Assembly: GCA_019096065.1 (NCBI GenBank)
Contig: JAGUCH010000001.1
Location: 11,656,001 to 11,720,000, forward strand
Length of the DNA: 64,000 nucleotides
Reading direction: 5' to 3'
From: Paracyclopina nana
Lineage: Eukaryota > Arthropoda > Copepoda > Cyclopoida > Cyclopettidae
The notes under the pieces were generated by a model, which had not been told where the DNA came from, ran no database searches, and saw only the letters and a list, made by a program, of their open reading frames with translations. How positions within the stretch are numbered: the stretch's first letter is position 1; each line of letters starts with the position of its first letter. The translations under genes were made by a program, and so were the position numbers. Below, piece by piece: positions 22,006-34,900 of this stretch.

Positions 22006-25000
22006 ATGTCAATCTCGAGTGTAGCAGTGACGTCAAGGACGTCTGGGGCCTCTTCAGGCTACCATTCCATGAAGGTGGCCTCTGGAGCCAGAAGCCCCTC
22101 CAGCTCGGTTTGCAGCTTTGCTGGAAGCACCTCCTCAGAGGTTGTCTACCCCAACAACAAGTACCTCATGAAGACCCTGTGCTTGTCCAAAAGGTCACCG
22201 AGCTTACCTGGCAAAATGGAGTATTCCAATTTGCTTACATGTGGTCTAGGTAAGCTTCAGTGAATGCTTCAAGGCTCTCTTGCGTAACAAACCGGTTCTC
22301 GCCATAGCTAAAAAGATTAGTTGGGATATTTTGCTGCCACAGTGGTCACGAAATTGTACATATGTTTATCTTTTGCGATTTCTTATAAGTCTAGAAGCTT
22401 GACTAAAGTGACCAGTTAATTTTTACGTGAATTGTATAAATAGGTTATCATTGCAGCTGACATCAACAAGGAAAATACGCAATTATACAGCCTTAATAGA
22501 GAATTTTGTAGTAGCCTATAGCTTGACCAATTTGCTGAATCAGTCGGCATACGCGCAGAGCTTTGAAAATAAAAGCCTCGTTATATGAGCTTAGATGAAG
22601 TAGACAAAGAGACCCTAGTCAAAAAGCGGAAGTCGACCGCATATCCAATTTTGGTAATGCAAGCACTAAGTAAGCAGTCGTTATATAATCTTCTAAACAG
22701 ACTTTATACCAATTTTAACAGACTTTATGCCAATATTTCTTTGATCAGCTGTTCGTATTTTCTCACATCTATACAGTAAACTTTGCTTGCGATGTGATAA
22801 TGCGCTCATCCGGTTTGATAATAAAAGCCAGCATTAAAGGAGCTTTTTTAGATCTGCCAATGACGATGCTCCATTATATTGATATCTGAAGCTGAACGAA
22901 GCTCTTTGCCAAAGAGTTATATTTAATGAGTACTTCGAGGTTATGCAATCTCGTCTCGCATACGCCGGAGTAGAATATGCGTTGCGATGTTTTCTAAAAA
23001 TTGATAGCTCAAAATGCATGATTCTAAATTGTGAGTCATTATAGGCAAGAGCCATATTAAAAGCTTTTCATGATGAATTGTTCCAGAAAAGCTGAAGTTA
23101 TATCTCAATGTAGGGTACACAGCTGAGCTTGCGTAAATTTTGCACACGTGAATGTTTCAACATGTGCACGGGTGAGTTTTGAATTTTCAAAAAAAAAAAA
23201 AGATCATAGGCCAATTTCCTTGATATCTCTCTCTGATCGACTTCACATGAGACCACGTGAAAAAAACCAAATATATTCTGCAGAGGACACGTTGTTCCCC
23301 GAACAATGAATAATTAAGAAAGAAAGAGAATCGTGTATTTTGATGAAATCTGATACATTTATAAGTATTATGACTCGTGCACTGAAGTCAGCACGTGAAA
23401 AGGCGAGCAAGAATTCTCATCAAATATGCCGTACATCCTCGACCGCGACGATTTTCGGCCTTTGACATTGTTCCTAAAAATATATTTTTTTAAATTACTG
23501 CAGGTGCTCGAAAATGGTTGGCAAGCTTGGATTTCGACGCTGACAGCTTCAGGGCTGCCATCTTGAACATCTACCCAAGGCTGTCTACGGTCCCAAGTTA
23601 CTCATTATGGAATGTGAAACCTGACAAATCCTTTGAGAAGTTACCTGGATCCGTCAACACTCCTAAGAGGATTAAGGCCTACTTAGGCCCAACCTTCACA
23701 GGCAGCCTCGTGATCATGCCCTCCGATGAGATCTCCATGGTAAACCTTCCTTCATCAATCAACGTTCAGATTATCTGCGCTTGCTTCTAATTAAGAGCAC
23801 GTTAATGTAAAAAGTAGAGCAAGTGGCCCATGCAAATTGGGCTACACGACCTAACGAGCGCGGACAATCATATGCGTTGCTTTTTAGTAGAGCATGTTTT
23901 TTGTATTAGTTCATTGAATGACTTGAATTTTTGATTTTTATTAATAGGGCCCCGTTAAGGTGCCGATGGCTCGCAACTTTTCCAGCTTGAGCTCCTCCTC
24001 ATCCAGAAGCTGCTTGAACGTGTCCAACAAAGAGGAGAAAGAGTCCAGCAGCAGCTACAGTGATTACCAGAACTGTCACAGTCTATCTGCCTCTTCGGTG
24101 AAATACGAAAAGGAGAGCGGATATGAAAGCTACCAAGAATCCATCAGCAGCCTCGATCAAAAGGTATGCGTACATTCAAGCCATGAGAATCATTAGGGCG
24201 TTCCCATATTGACCTGTTAGTGAAGTTAAGTTAGGTAAAAAGTAAAGTTTAGTTCAGTTCCATTCTCTGATATTTATGTAGGTAGAACTTAACTTAGCTT
24301 AATTTTATGTAGCACTAGCTTGCTTGCCTAGCTAAGTTGCCAAGCTGAACTTAGCTACAAAAAGTGTTCTTTTATGTTTAGTAGCTGCAGCTTGGTTATT
24401 TGAGAAAAGCTACTTTTGCTCATCAGAAGCTGATGTACAACGCGTTGGCGTGTCAGCTCAGCGGTCAACTGAACATTACTAAAACGAACCGATCTTGGCT
24501 AGAACAAGCTGAACTTAACTGATCAAGTAAAGTTGCTGTTTTAGCAAGGTAACTTTACTAAAAATTCGAATATGGGATCGCCCTATTGCTACGATCACGT
24601 ACGTGGACTAGCGCACGATTTTTAGTTTTATATACTGTAATACGATTTCCTCGTGTTATAATTCAGTTTACCGATCCGACTCAGCTCTTTTATATCACAG
24701 TTCTTTCTAAGCAATTTGGGGGATATTAAATACTTAACTGCCCTTGAATCAAATTTGAGGGATTTTAAGTAATTTAATGCCCTCATATTCCATGGAAGTA
24801 ATGCAAATTCCAAAGAAGTTGGAAAAAGAGAGGATCATCCAAGATTCGAACCTCAGACAGTTGGATTAGCATCCCAATGTTCTAACCACTGAGCTATGGA
24901 AACATCATGATAATTGCATGCTATGTATAGGACTCTTAACCATAATTTTAGCCAGATAAAGAAAAAAAGTTAGTTGAGGAATGACTGGGGTTTGAACCCT

Positions 25001-27234
25001 AGACTCCTGAATCAAGAGCCTAGCGCACTAACCAATGTGCCATAGGAACACATCTGAAGAAATGGATTTTGAAAGTCTATTTAATTGCTCCCAACCCACT
25101 GGATATTTAGTTAATGAGAGCCAGTGATATTCACATAGCAACTAAAAACCGAGCAGTATTTTCTAGGGCACGGGGCAGCCCGGTAACTTCATTAAAACAC
25201 TCAAAAATCGTATTACAGAATATAAAATTGTATATTCCGAGCTGGGGCACGTAAAATTGGGTCATTAAATAGCTGACCTCGGATTTAAAAATGGAAAAAC
25301 ACTCGTACAATTACAGCCCTCGCAGGCTCGGGCTAGTAAAGCTGTACTCGAGTTTTTCCATTTTAAAATCCTCGCTCAGCTATTTAATGACCCTACTTTA
25401 CGTGCCCCAGCTCGAAATAAATAACTATTATTGCTGAGTCTAGCTCTTAAATAAAACGTCTAGCTGATGCGAAAGCACTGACGAACGAAAGCGTGGCTTG
25501 GCCGCGGACACGTGATCGTTTATCGTATTGTTACAAAATATGCGGGTGGTAATTTTCCGATATAAGTACAGCAGCATAAATCTTTTTTTTTCTAGTTGTA
25601 TGCCAAGCCGAATCCGCACAAAAGTCTCCACTCTTCAGTACCCTCGACTTCGGGAGGCGCCTCAGGGTAAACATCAGCATATATACAGAATTTATATTGG
25701 TTATATACTGATGTCCTCTCTTGCAGCAGGAGCACGAGGTGCATTTGCTTGACTTGCGGCAGACTTGGGAAGCAAGTTGGGTCCATGACGTTCTACGACA
25801 TCAACAGTCCTACCACGATGGCCACTTCCGATGGCTACGTCTCCATCTCCAAGAAAATGAAAGACTTGTTCCACATTGAACTACCAAGAAGCAAAATCAT
25901 CCCTAGCGATCAAATCTGCCGGAAATGCTTCCGAGCACTCAATGAAATCCACTTCTTGGAGACTCAGGTAAACATCAATTCTCACTTTAAAATAGTATAG
26001 CGGTGAAAGCAGTCCAGCTTTACCACTGCAAGTGTGGTAGAGATGAAATAATTGAAAATTCGTTCCGTGCACTCTAATATGATGAAGATCTTATTAGCGC
26101 TCACGCAATGTTGGAAAAAAGATCACATTGCAAAAAATGTTTTTCCAGCTGAAAAGGAGCAAAGAGGAGTTGATGGCCACCTTCTTCTCCACCGTGGCCA
26201 AGATCAGCCGGCTAGAGCAAATGGCCAGGGAGGCCTCGGGCTCCTCATCCTCGGACAACTCGACCTCGTCCCTCTTCACTCTCAGCCCCTGGATACAAGA
26301 GGCCAGATATGCTCTTGACCAACAGAGGGCAGCCGTTGCAGCCGTCCGCCTCGGCCGCTCGTCCTCCAACATGAAGCAAGAGCCTCAGCAGCAGCAACAG
26401 CAGCAGCCTCAGTCGGATTCTCCGACGAAAACGACAGTCGCGTCCGTCATTTTTAAGGGGCAAAACGAGGGCCACTACGTGGACTACCGCAGCCCTCAGC
26501 CCGTTTTCCTCGCACCTCTGGCCGGCCTCGCCAACCCCGGAGGCCGCAACGATGGCACTCAGGGCAAGGCTGACTATGACAAGCACGACTCCATCTACGC
26601 CAAAAGGTCCCTTGTGCCGATGGGCCTTTTGACAGCGGCCTCTGATGCCGCCGGGGGCGGCCAGGCCAAAACTGCACCCATTTTCTTCACCACCTCCCCC
26701 ACGGCCTCCGAGGTCATTCAGGAGCGTAATCAAGAAATCGAGGAGCAAATGGCCGCTGAGGCGGAGGCCGAGGCCAAAGAGGCCGAGGAGCGCGCTGAGG
26801 TCGCGGCCGTGGCGCTGCTGGAGAACGCCTTCAGGAAAAAGGCCGGCTCTGGATCATCGCGGAGCAGCAGCATCATAGGCAACAATTCAAGCAGCCCCGA
26901 CAGCCAGAGCCCCAGCCCACCGGCCACCGAGGTGATGAAGAACGTCCAGGAGAGCTCAAAGAGTAACAACACGTCCTCCGAGGATCTGCGGAGGCCGTGG
27001 AAGAAACGGTACCATGAAGTGGCCGCACAAGAGGCTGACGACCTCGAGAAGAAGCGGCCTCGCAACGCCGACCCTGACAAGAGGTCCAAATGCGGCGACC
27101 ATGGAAGCAGTTCTACTAATACTGACAGCGGTCCAGTCTCCAGCTCAGGGTCTTCAGGGTCGACCAATGAGGAGGAGGATTTGACCAGTTCCGATGCTTC
27201 GGTCAGCCCAAAGGCCTCGTCAACAAAGCAATGA
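22006..27234 (+). CDS. ZAD-domain protein with a second conserved domain, 697 aa
   Basis: Exons: 22006-22249, 23504-23739, 23948-24163, 25596-25666, 25727-25967 and 26149-27234; phases fit throughout. The N-terminus is Ser-rich. Residues about 82-160 form a compact conserved-looking domain (ARKWLASLDFDADSFRAAI, YPRLSTVPSYSLW, TPKRIKAYLGPTFTG). A Ser-rich linker follows. Residues about 260-335 form a ZAD (zf-AD) domain with CLTCGRLGKQVG and the closing SDQICRKCFRALNEIHFLE, then a short Leu-rich coiled coil (LKRSKEELMATFF). The C-terminal 350 residues are low-complexity, with Gln, Glu/Ala, Ser and basic patches (KKRYHEV, DLEKKRPR). ZAD is an arthropod-typical dimerisation domain usually linked to C2H2 fingers, but none is present here. 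Probably a nuclear regulator. The function is unknown. Confidence 0.82.
24196..24583. mobile_element. MITE of the GGGCGNTCYCATATT family, copy 1
   Basis: An inverted-repeat element in intron 3 of the ZAD gene. Left end GGGCGTTCCCATATT, right end AATATGGGATCGCCC, flanked by TA on both sides (24194-24195 and 24584-24585), as in Tc1/mariner-type insertion. The interior is made of degenerate repeats of AGTTAAGTTA/TAACTTAACT-like units. It is non-coding. It shares ends with elements at 36774-36914 and 38573-38951. Confidence 0.75.
24832..24903 (-). repeat. tRNA-like sequence 1 (pseudo-tRNA or SINE head)
   Basis: On the minus strand, a pol III A box (TAGCTCAGTGGTTAG) and B box (GGTTCGAATC) sit at tRNA spacing around a possible anticodon arm with loop ATGCTAA. 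The D stem has a mismatch, and the T stem and acceptor stem do not pair, so this is not a functional tRNA. Confidence 0.55.
24978..25054 (-). repeat. tRNA-like sequence 2 (pseudo-tRNA or SINE head)
   Basis: The minus strand shows A box TGGCACATTGGTTAGTG with a perfect D stem (GCAC/GTGC) and B box GGGTTCAAACCC. The anticodon arm is weak, position 33 is not T, and the acceptor stem does not pair. Resembles a Gln- or Glu-type tRNA fossil or SINE head. Confidence 0.55.
25234..25416. repeat. Inverted repeat, ar about 70 bp
   Basis: The left part (about 25238-25305, CGAGCTGGGGCACGTAAA, GGGTCATTAAATAGCTGA, AATGGAAAAAC) recurs inverted at about 25348-25416 (GTTTTTCCATT, TCAGCTATTTAATGACCC, TTTACGTGCCCCAGCTCG), with a 40-bp loop. 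A foldback or MITE-like element in the ZAD-gene intron. No target duplication was identified. Confidence 0.7.
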
Positions 27235-28349
27235 TTGAGAAACTCGGAATGAATGGCGATTTTTTGACGGGCTTTACTATCCAACAACCCACAACATGAT
27301 GACGACGAGGTGTCAGACAGTCTGGCGCCACTAATGCCGTTAGAAGCAGCCACCAGACTCTTTGGCACCAGGAAAATTCAAATTTGCCTGCGTAGCCATT
27401 GAACAGGATTCACGCGCGCACCACCCTTTTGATGGCTACAGTCCATGTATTTTTGTGCGCCGATAACTTAAAGCTGTTGGAAAATGGCTGTGGATGATGC
27501 AGTTTCTTTTTTTTGGTGGCGAAAGAAGTATTTATATTCTATTATCTGCCCTGATCTACACGCTAAATGCCATGAATCATGCTGACTGGCGGCAATTGTG
27601 AAACTTTCCCCACTTAGATGTTCATATACTATATATCTATATTATAATACTTGTATGGAGACCAAAAAAGTATACAAAAGCGCATATTACACATCATAGA
27701 CTGGTAAAGTTTATTTAATGTATACAAGTGCTAACAATGTTGCATTGCATCACAAAGCTGAAAATCATAATCTCACCTGAGTGATTTTTCAACGAAGATT
27801 TCTTTCTCCTCCTCAAACTAATTTTAAGTTTTAGGCTGCTCAATATGAAATTGGTAATTGGATTAGCAGCAGGCTTCTTACAACCACTACAACACAAATA
27901 ACCCCCCTTTACTTAGCTAACATGAGTATGCATTATTACTAATCATATGCGCATTCTGTAGATAAGTGTATCACGAAAAATGTTTGTTCCCAATAAAAAA
28001 CATGCATGATGTGAAAATAATTCGAAATTTTAGCGTAGATTCAGCACTAAGGCCTCATTTTTTCTTCTGCTGAATTGGACAGGTAAAAGAAAAAGCTTCA
28101 TTTAATGCCTTTGAGACGAATTATGAGAAAGCTGCCAAAAGCAAAGTTGATGCAAAAAAGGGTACACGTGATGGGAGAAAGTCTCAAATGATGTGCTATG
28201 AGAGCCACTTCAAAGGAGCGAGCCTATGCTAATGGGGTAGTTGAAGATGTAAGAGAGCTTTACATAATGTTTATTCATCAGTCTCTCTACCTTGACATAA
28301 TCATATGCGTTGAGAACGTTCATAGTCAAAGCAACAGTGTGTATAAGAG
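27235..28349. other. Converging 3' regions, ZAD gene / PP5
   Basis: 1.1 kb that holds the 3' UTR of the ZAD gene and the PP5 3' UTR. AATAAA occurs near 27991. AT-rich, with no ORF of note. Confidence 0.5.
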
Positions 28350-30244
28350 TTAACAAAACATACTTAGGAATGAGTTGGCGTACGCCATTGGTCGCACTGC
28401 AGGATGAGGAACGGCTTCGTAGGTGACAAACTTTGGGGGAGTCAGTCCTTTGCCGTCCGTGCCCCACAGGTTGATGAAGGCACCTTTGTTGCCTATTGTG
28501 TCACAATAATTGGGGGCAGAGAAGACAGTGATGCATTTGCCATCATGGCAAATTTCGTAGCCCTCCTCCTTCACCTCGTGGCTCCGCACAATGTAATCCA
28601 GCTTATTGAACTGCAGAAACCTTTGAGTGACGTCCGGACCGAATTGGCAGCCCACGCCTCTCTTGGACGGGGACCTGCCCAGCATGGGCTGAGGATCAGA
28701 CCACAGGAGCTCGCACATGATGCCTTCATCCGGAGGTTGTCGGTTCCTCTCGGTGGCCCTGATGTCATCCAAGCTGATGTCATCCTGAAAATTTAATTTT
28801 GACCCTATTACGGCACGGACACAAAAGAGCTCTGCATTTGCAATGATTGCAAACTGTCGATGGAGGAACGAGGTTGACCTTGCACTTTGTTGCAAGCAAC
28901 TCAGAGATCCATGAGCTTTGCTATTGGAAACCGATGAGGGCCCCACCAAAGACTGAAGCTAAGAGGGGCCAAATTCATCAAAATCCTTGTTGGTTCCCAT
29001 GGGAAAGTGAGTAGGCAGGTTCTGCCTTCACGTTTTGAAGAAGCTTACCTTCGAAAATAAGCCTCCGTGCATCACAAGTACTTTGTCGTTGATGCAATGG
29101 CTCAAAGGAAGCCAATTGTAGACTTCGGTGAACAGATCCACCATGTTGGCTGAATATTTGGCCTTCACTTCCCCTTCGAAGCCATACATCTTGTTCATGT
29201 TTTCGCTCTCGTGGTTGCCCCTGGACATGAAAAAGTGGTTGGGGTACAACAGCTTGAAGCTGAGTAGCACGAAAATGCATTCCACCGAAAAACTGCCTCG
29301 GTCCACAAAGTCCCCGTTAAAAAGGTAGGGATTCTTCTCCGAGGGCTTCCCATTCAACTCAAAAATGTTGAGCAAGTCATAAAACTGGCCATGAATGTCT
29401 CCACAAATGGTGAACTTGTTGTCAATAGGGACCTGCAAGGAGGCTATTACTGAAAAACGCCCAGTGGAATATTTCCTAGCACAGCAGCAACAATGAATGC
29501 TTCAACAATAATGCAATTGTCAATAACTTACATTGATATTGACTAGGGTCGGTTGTGACATGAAGTATTTTCGAGCGTCTAATAAAATCTGGAAGGCATA
29601 TCTGCGATGGAGGATTTTCTGGTTCTTGTAATACTCCAAAAGCTGTTCAGTGAACTCGGCGGTCACTCTATTGGTTCCGGATTCAAGGTGAGGCCCATCA
29701 TACTTGTCCTCGACAAGCATGGCCTCCACATCAATGGAGTCGGCCACAGACGCAGACTTCTCCTCCACAGAAATGGCCTTGTTGAAGGCGATTTGCTGGA
29801 CAATTTTGCGACACTCTGTGAACTTGGCCTTGGCCTCCTTATCATTCGGCCTCACTTTGGACACTCTTTCGTAATCTCTCAGGGCCAACTTGTACTTGCC
29901 TAAGGCCATGTGTGCAGCAGCCCTCCTGTCGTGAATCTGTGCATTGAGTGAAAAGCGCTTTCGCTTTGATTTTTGCATTACCTGTAGTAGGCCTTGAGGT
30001 AGGAAGGGTCCAATTCGATGGCTTTGGAGGCATCAGAGAGAGCGTAGCCAAAGTTTTCTTGCTTCAAGTGAGAAAAGGATCGATTAGCATGATAAATGGC
30101 ATTTGTCGGCTCCAGCTCAATAGCCTTCGAATAGAGTTCTTCGGCGGCTGCAAACTTTTCCTGCTTAAAGCACTCGTTAGCCTCGGCTTTGAACTTCTCA
30201 GCAGCCTCGTGATTTGGGCCATCGCCATTCTCTTTCGATGCCAT
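28350..30244 (-). CDS. PPP5C: Serine/threonine protein phosphatase 5
   Basis: A TPR-fused PPP-family phosphatase that works with Hsp90 and in stress and steroid signalling. Exons 30244-29982, 29925-29532, 29432-29049 and 28784-28350 give 491 aa (human 499). Residues about 15-125 are three TPR units ([17 protein letters not shown]-like start, [16 protein letters not shown]). The catalytic domain carries all metal-binding motifs: GDIHG, GDFVDRG, RGNHE, HGG and RSHE. It closes with VFSAPNYCD and the autoinhibitory C-terminal helix [12 protein letters not shown]. All active-site residues visible are intact, so it should be an active enzyme. Confidence 0.97.
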
Positions 30245-31965
30245 GATGATACCAAAATTCGGGGGTAAACGAAAAGTCCAGAAATCGCCGTGGATTCTGT
30301 TTATTATTAACAAACAAGCAAAAAGCGGTAGCGCAAAGTAGAAAAGAACGTGTCAACCCGGCCAATTGAACCGAAAATCCAATCCATTTCGATGAATGTC
30401 AACAAAATTAAAATATCAAATTCCATTTCTATAAGCCTCTTCTTATTGAGGCAATAGAATCTTGAGAACAGTTAAGTAAATGGGTTAATAATTTTTGCGC
30501 TACCTATTTGCAGATGTTTTGGTTGTACTCCTTGTAAACACCAAATTCGTTCAATAAATAAACGGAAGAACATCAAAGAAATCACTCAACCTTTCGCAAT
30601 GTTTCCCGTGCTAAAAACAGAATCTACCTTTGTATGGCTTCTTCTTTTCACAACTTTCTTTTGAATGGATATCGGTTGTCGAATAAAAAAGGAAAAGAGG
30701 TGTGACAAAAGATAGAAGAAACAGCCTTAAAAAAGTTTGCGTTTTCCAAAAAAAACCCTCTTAATTTAGACAAACTCACAAATTCTAATATTTTATGTAA
30801 AGCATTTGCTTAAAAAAATGGCCAGAATGGCAAATTGAAATACACATTTTAGAAAAGTTGCTTGATGATTATGCAATAGGACAACTCACTAAAATATCAA
30901 TTTATAAGCCAGTGAGTGATCAACATTCCAATGTAGCCGGAAACCAGTTGGAAAAAAATCATCTTTTATTCAGACTTTGAAGTTTGAAGCGACGAGCAGA
31001 TTTTATGTCAGACATTATGTTGGGGAAAGTTTTATCATGCGCATAAAATTATCTTGCCCCTTTAGAGCATCAAGCCAAGAAGAAATGCAAATAATCCTCG
31101 GAATTATTATTGTCGTCAATTTGCATCATGCAAAGTATCTTGGCAGTCCAAGGAGAAAAAACATAATTCAATTACAATACGACCTTTAAAGGTAAGCTCA
31201 TTTTAAAGTTTTGAGTAGGAAAATATTTTCCAGGAACTCAGATAGGAAAACAGGTCTAGCAACTAATCAATTATTAGCTCATTAAAGCTTTGAAATCATC
31301 AGATTGCTCCTAATTCAAATATTAGTCAGGCTTCACATTTAATTACTTGTTTTGCAGCGTTTAGCTTGTTTTCGGTACGTGAATCAATCGACAGCGCCCT
31401 CAGTTATGCTACGGCGAAAACCTCAAACAAAACCACACGGTCTCCCCATTATGAACAAACGCAACTCGAGTTGGAGAATTACTATCGAACTCACATTAAA
31501 AATGCGTGTTGAACACGCCAGCTGGAACATGGATTCGTTACGAAACCAGCTCGCTTTTGTATTTTACTGCTCGTCAGCCACCATCCCACCTCGCCGTATT
31601 ATTGCGATCCATTCTCACTATTTACACTTGTCAAGCTAGTTTAGCTATTCAATTTCGAATATTTAATTAAGGAGCAAACTGCCATTTATGGGCTAAGTGG
31701 CTTTTAAAATGCAACGAAGCCTCACCAAATAGGTAGAAAACGCCGATGAATATTCAATTGCTACAAGTTTATTTTGCTGCAACAAATAAATACATAAAGT
31801 TTTTGGCACCATATATTCATGACTTGGTGATATTAATATTGAAAAAGGGATCATCATCGCTAGAGCTAGAGAGAACAAAACTAACATATGGCATTCAATG
31901 GTCAATACTGATGCTGTGTAATGAATTAATTAATTATGTGTGTGTGTCTGTGTGGTGGGGCTCCT
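30245..31965. other. Spacer between PP5 promoter and Iroquois 3' end
   Basis: 1.7 kb. The left end must hold the PP5 promoter, the right end the Iroquois 3' UTR. AT-rich, only short ORFs (a 95-codon one at 31352-31639 looks random), and a short TG-rich tract at 31935-31955. Confidence 0.5.
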
Positions 31966-34900
31966 TCACATCATCTTGAAGCCGTTCATCGAGCTGTTGA
32001 ACATGAGGGCCTTGGAGGCCGCCGAGGCCGCCGAAGCCGCGGCAGCTGCGGCCTCTTCGCGGCCTCCAGAGGACGGAGACATCTGACTATAGCCATTGTG
32101 GAGGCCGTTGTACCCACTTAACCCGAACTGATTCGTCTTCACGGTGGGCGGGGTGTGAGGTGGGGTATCATTGCTGGATGATTGTACCCCATCGCTGTTG
32201 AGGCCGGGCGAGGCTGTCACGTGGCCGCCGGAGGCCGACGCGGAGGCCTGCAGAAACTGCTGAGGCTGCGAGGTGGGCGGCGGGGCCAAGCCCATGTAGC
32301 CCATGCCCAGCATGTTCCTGTGGTGGTTCAGCCTCATCATGGTGGGATCGACGAACTGGCTGAAGTTGTGGCCAGCCCACGAGGCCGCCGAGGCCCCGCC
32401 GAGGCCGTAGCCCGAGGAGTGAAGAGGCTGCTGGCCGTAAAGCTGGTGCTGACCCTGGTGATGCTGAGCCTGTTGCTGCTGCTGAGACGGCGGCGGGGTT
32501 TTGCAAACGGCCGTGTCGGCCAATGACCAGATCTTGGGCTTGGAGGGCGGGATTGGGATGCCCGCGGAGGAGTCGCCCACTTTGGAGTCGTGGAGGCCGC
32601 CTAAGTGGCCCAAGTGCCTGTGGTCAGTCTCATCTGCAACATGAGGCATGGTAAATAAACCGTGCGTGTCACGCGGGTTATTTGGTTGCATTCATGCTTC
32701 TATTTGGCGCTTAACCAGTCACATGACTTTGTGGCAAAAGGCTTTCCATAAAAGAGGGCCATGCGAGCAGCGCGATGTTTATCTTATTTTGATTCCCTAA
32801 TCCAGATGTGGATATGACGCTGAAATTCCTCTTTTGTCATTGAATCCTGAGCTGCCATTGATGTCAGGACGGCGTTATCCAATATTGGATGTGATTTATG
32901 ATAAATGGAGCCATGGAGTACTTAAAATAACTATATGGCTAGGGGCGTCATCCAAATAGTTGCAGCATGAAAAACCGTTTTTCCGCGCAAGCCACATACG
33001 TAGAAGCTACGGCTATCCAAGAAAAATTGCCGAATGCAATTGAAAGAAGTCACGCTATAATGTGCAAAGGCTGATGCGATTTTGCTCAGCTTGTAAGTGG
33101 TGGAAAACCCGAGAGTGCTCGCTTCGGGGCAAATTATATGCGCATGTCGGCACTTTGTCGCTACATAATAATATACACGGTGATATGGCCAACTCGCGCG
33201 CTCTTTTTTGGCCGATGTCAAACAAGCTGCGCTTGACTATCTCTTGGTCGTTGTCGAACACTCCAATCCTCAATTTGCAGATGCGAGAAGCGCCGCCCCG
33301 TGGCTAAGCCGCATAACGTGAACGGCGGTCGCGCGGACTCGCTTTCAAGCCTCGAGCTCGGTGCGGGTAAAAGCTCGCTGTGGCTAAACTTACCGTGCTT
33401 GTCGTCGTCGCGGTCCTTGTCGTCGTCGTCCGACACGTCCACGTCCTCGTCGTCCAATTTGTTCTTGGGCTCCCATGTCATCTTGTTCTCCTTTTTGAGG
33501 CGGCGCCGCGCGTTGGCGAACCAGGTACTCACCTAGGCGAACAGAAAGAGCGAAAATAGCCAGAGTTGCTGGGAAAAAGCCAAAAACCTTACTTGGGTCA
33601 AAGTCATCTTGGTGATAATTGCCAGCATGATTTTCTCTCCTTTTGTGGGATATGGATTCTTTTTGTGCTCATTCAGCCAAGCTTTGAGCGTCGCGGTCGA
33701 CTCGCGGGTGGCGTTTTTCCGACGCGAAGCAAGGTCATAACCGGTGCCGTACCTTGAATGGGAAAAAAACAATCATCACCGTGCTCCCTTTTAGGCCAGG
33801 GAAAAATTACCCGTAGGCTGCCAGACTGGGGTGGTCGTAACCCGCGTAATATCCTGTGGGCTGCAGTGCCGTGGCCTGCGACCACGCGTTCATTTCCGCC
33901 GGGGAACCCGCGGGCCCATCCTTGATTCCATATGGGTTGGCCTGCGGAGAAAACACCATCAATATACGGCGGAAGGAGCGGCAATGAGTGAATGGCGCGT
34001 GCTATGGCTTTACCCGCAACGCTTTCCTCATGGAGAAAAGATTCTCCTTTTGTCAGCTCATAGCAGCAATCTTCGATGCACGCAAAGCGCGCGGCCCTCT
34101 CTGATCGACGCTCCTACTTAACCAGTTACAAATGTAAACCATGTAAAACATTTTCCAATGGGCTTTACCCGCAAATCTCGCATGGCACCTCGCTCAGATA
34201 TGCCATTAGGGCTTTACCCGCACCTAACGTTTTCCCAGCCTTCCACGTTTTACCCAGTTGCTTGGCTTTACCCGCAAAGGAAAACTGGATAGAGCTTAGC
34301 TGACTTAGGGCCAAAACTTGCTTACAACAGTCAAAACACGGGAAAATGAGCGCATCAAGCGGGAAGATCAGCCAGTTTTCTTAGCTGAGCAGTTTCTTGG
34401 CTTTACCCACAAAGAAAAGCTAGTACAAAGAATCAACATTACAAAACACATAGGAAAACGTGAAATTCGACTAGTTTACAATTGCCGCTACTAGCAGCCA
34501 AAACCAAAAGAAAACGGAAAGCTTTTTCATTAGCTTACATGTTTCTTGGCTTTACCCGCAAAGAGTTGACATGCGGCCAAAACTCGCTGACAACCGCCAA
34601 AACACGAGAAACGGGAAAAACGAACGCGTCAAGCTCGGCCAGCTTTTTCAGCTTATCGCTTTCTTGGCTTTACCCGCCAAGAAATGCCAGCGAGAAGATG
34701 TGAAATAATGCCCAAAGTTGCTAAAAACAGCCAAAATGCGTAAGAAGCTCAATTAAATTGGGTGTTCAGCCAATCTACCCGTGAGAGAAAAGCTTCACAC
34801 GGTTTCCTGACTTTACCCGCAAAGAAAAATAAGAGTTGCTCAATAGCCAGGAACTGCGAAAAATGAGCCCAAATACGTAAATTCAGCTGGTTTGCTCGTA

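Larger units (their letters stand above)
24622..25229. mobile_element. Inverted-repeat element carrying two tRNA-like sequences
   Basis: About 24 bp of terminal inverted similarity: GTTTTATATACTGTAATACG on the left (about 24624-24643) and the inverse CGTATTACAGAATATAAAA on the right (about 25208-25227). Both tRNA-like segments described separately lie inside it on the minus strand. No ORF. It could be a SINE-derived or composite MITE. The exact borders are uncertain. Confidence 0.5.

Noticed and set aside
24832-25054. Two functional tRNA genes
   Set aside because: The A and B boxes are good but acceptor and T stems fail to pair, and position 33 is wrong in one.
26245-27368. Long minus-strand ORFs (167 and 212 codons)
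   Set aside because: They lie opposite the GC-rich last exon of the ZAD gene and have low-complexity composition (poly-Leu/Arg/Ser). They are antisense shadows.
34006-34820. CRISPR array
   Set aside because: Spacing is irregular, the repeat is only 12-20 bp, spacers are related to one another, and the DNA is an animal intron.
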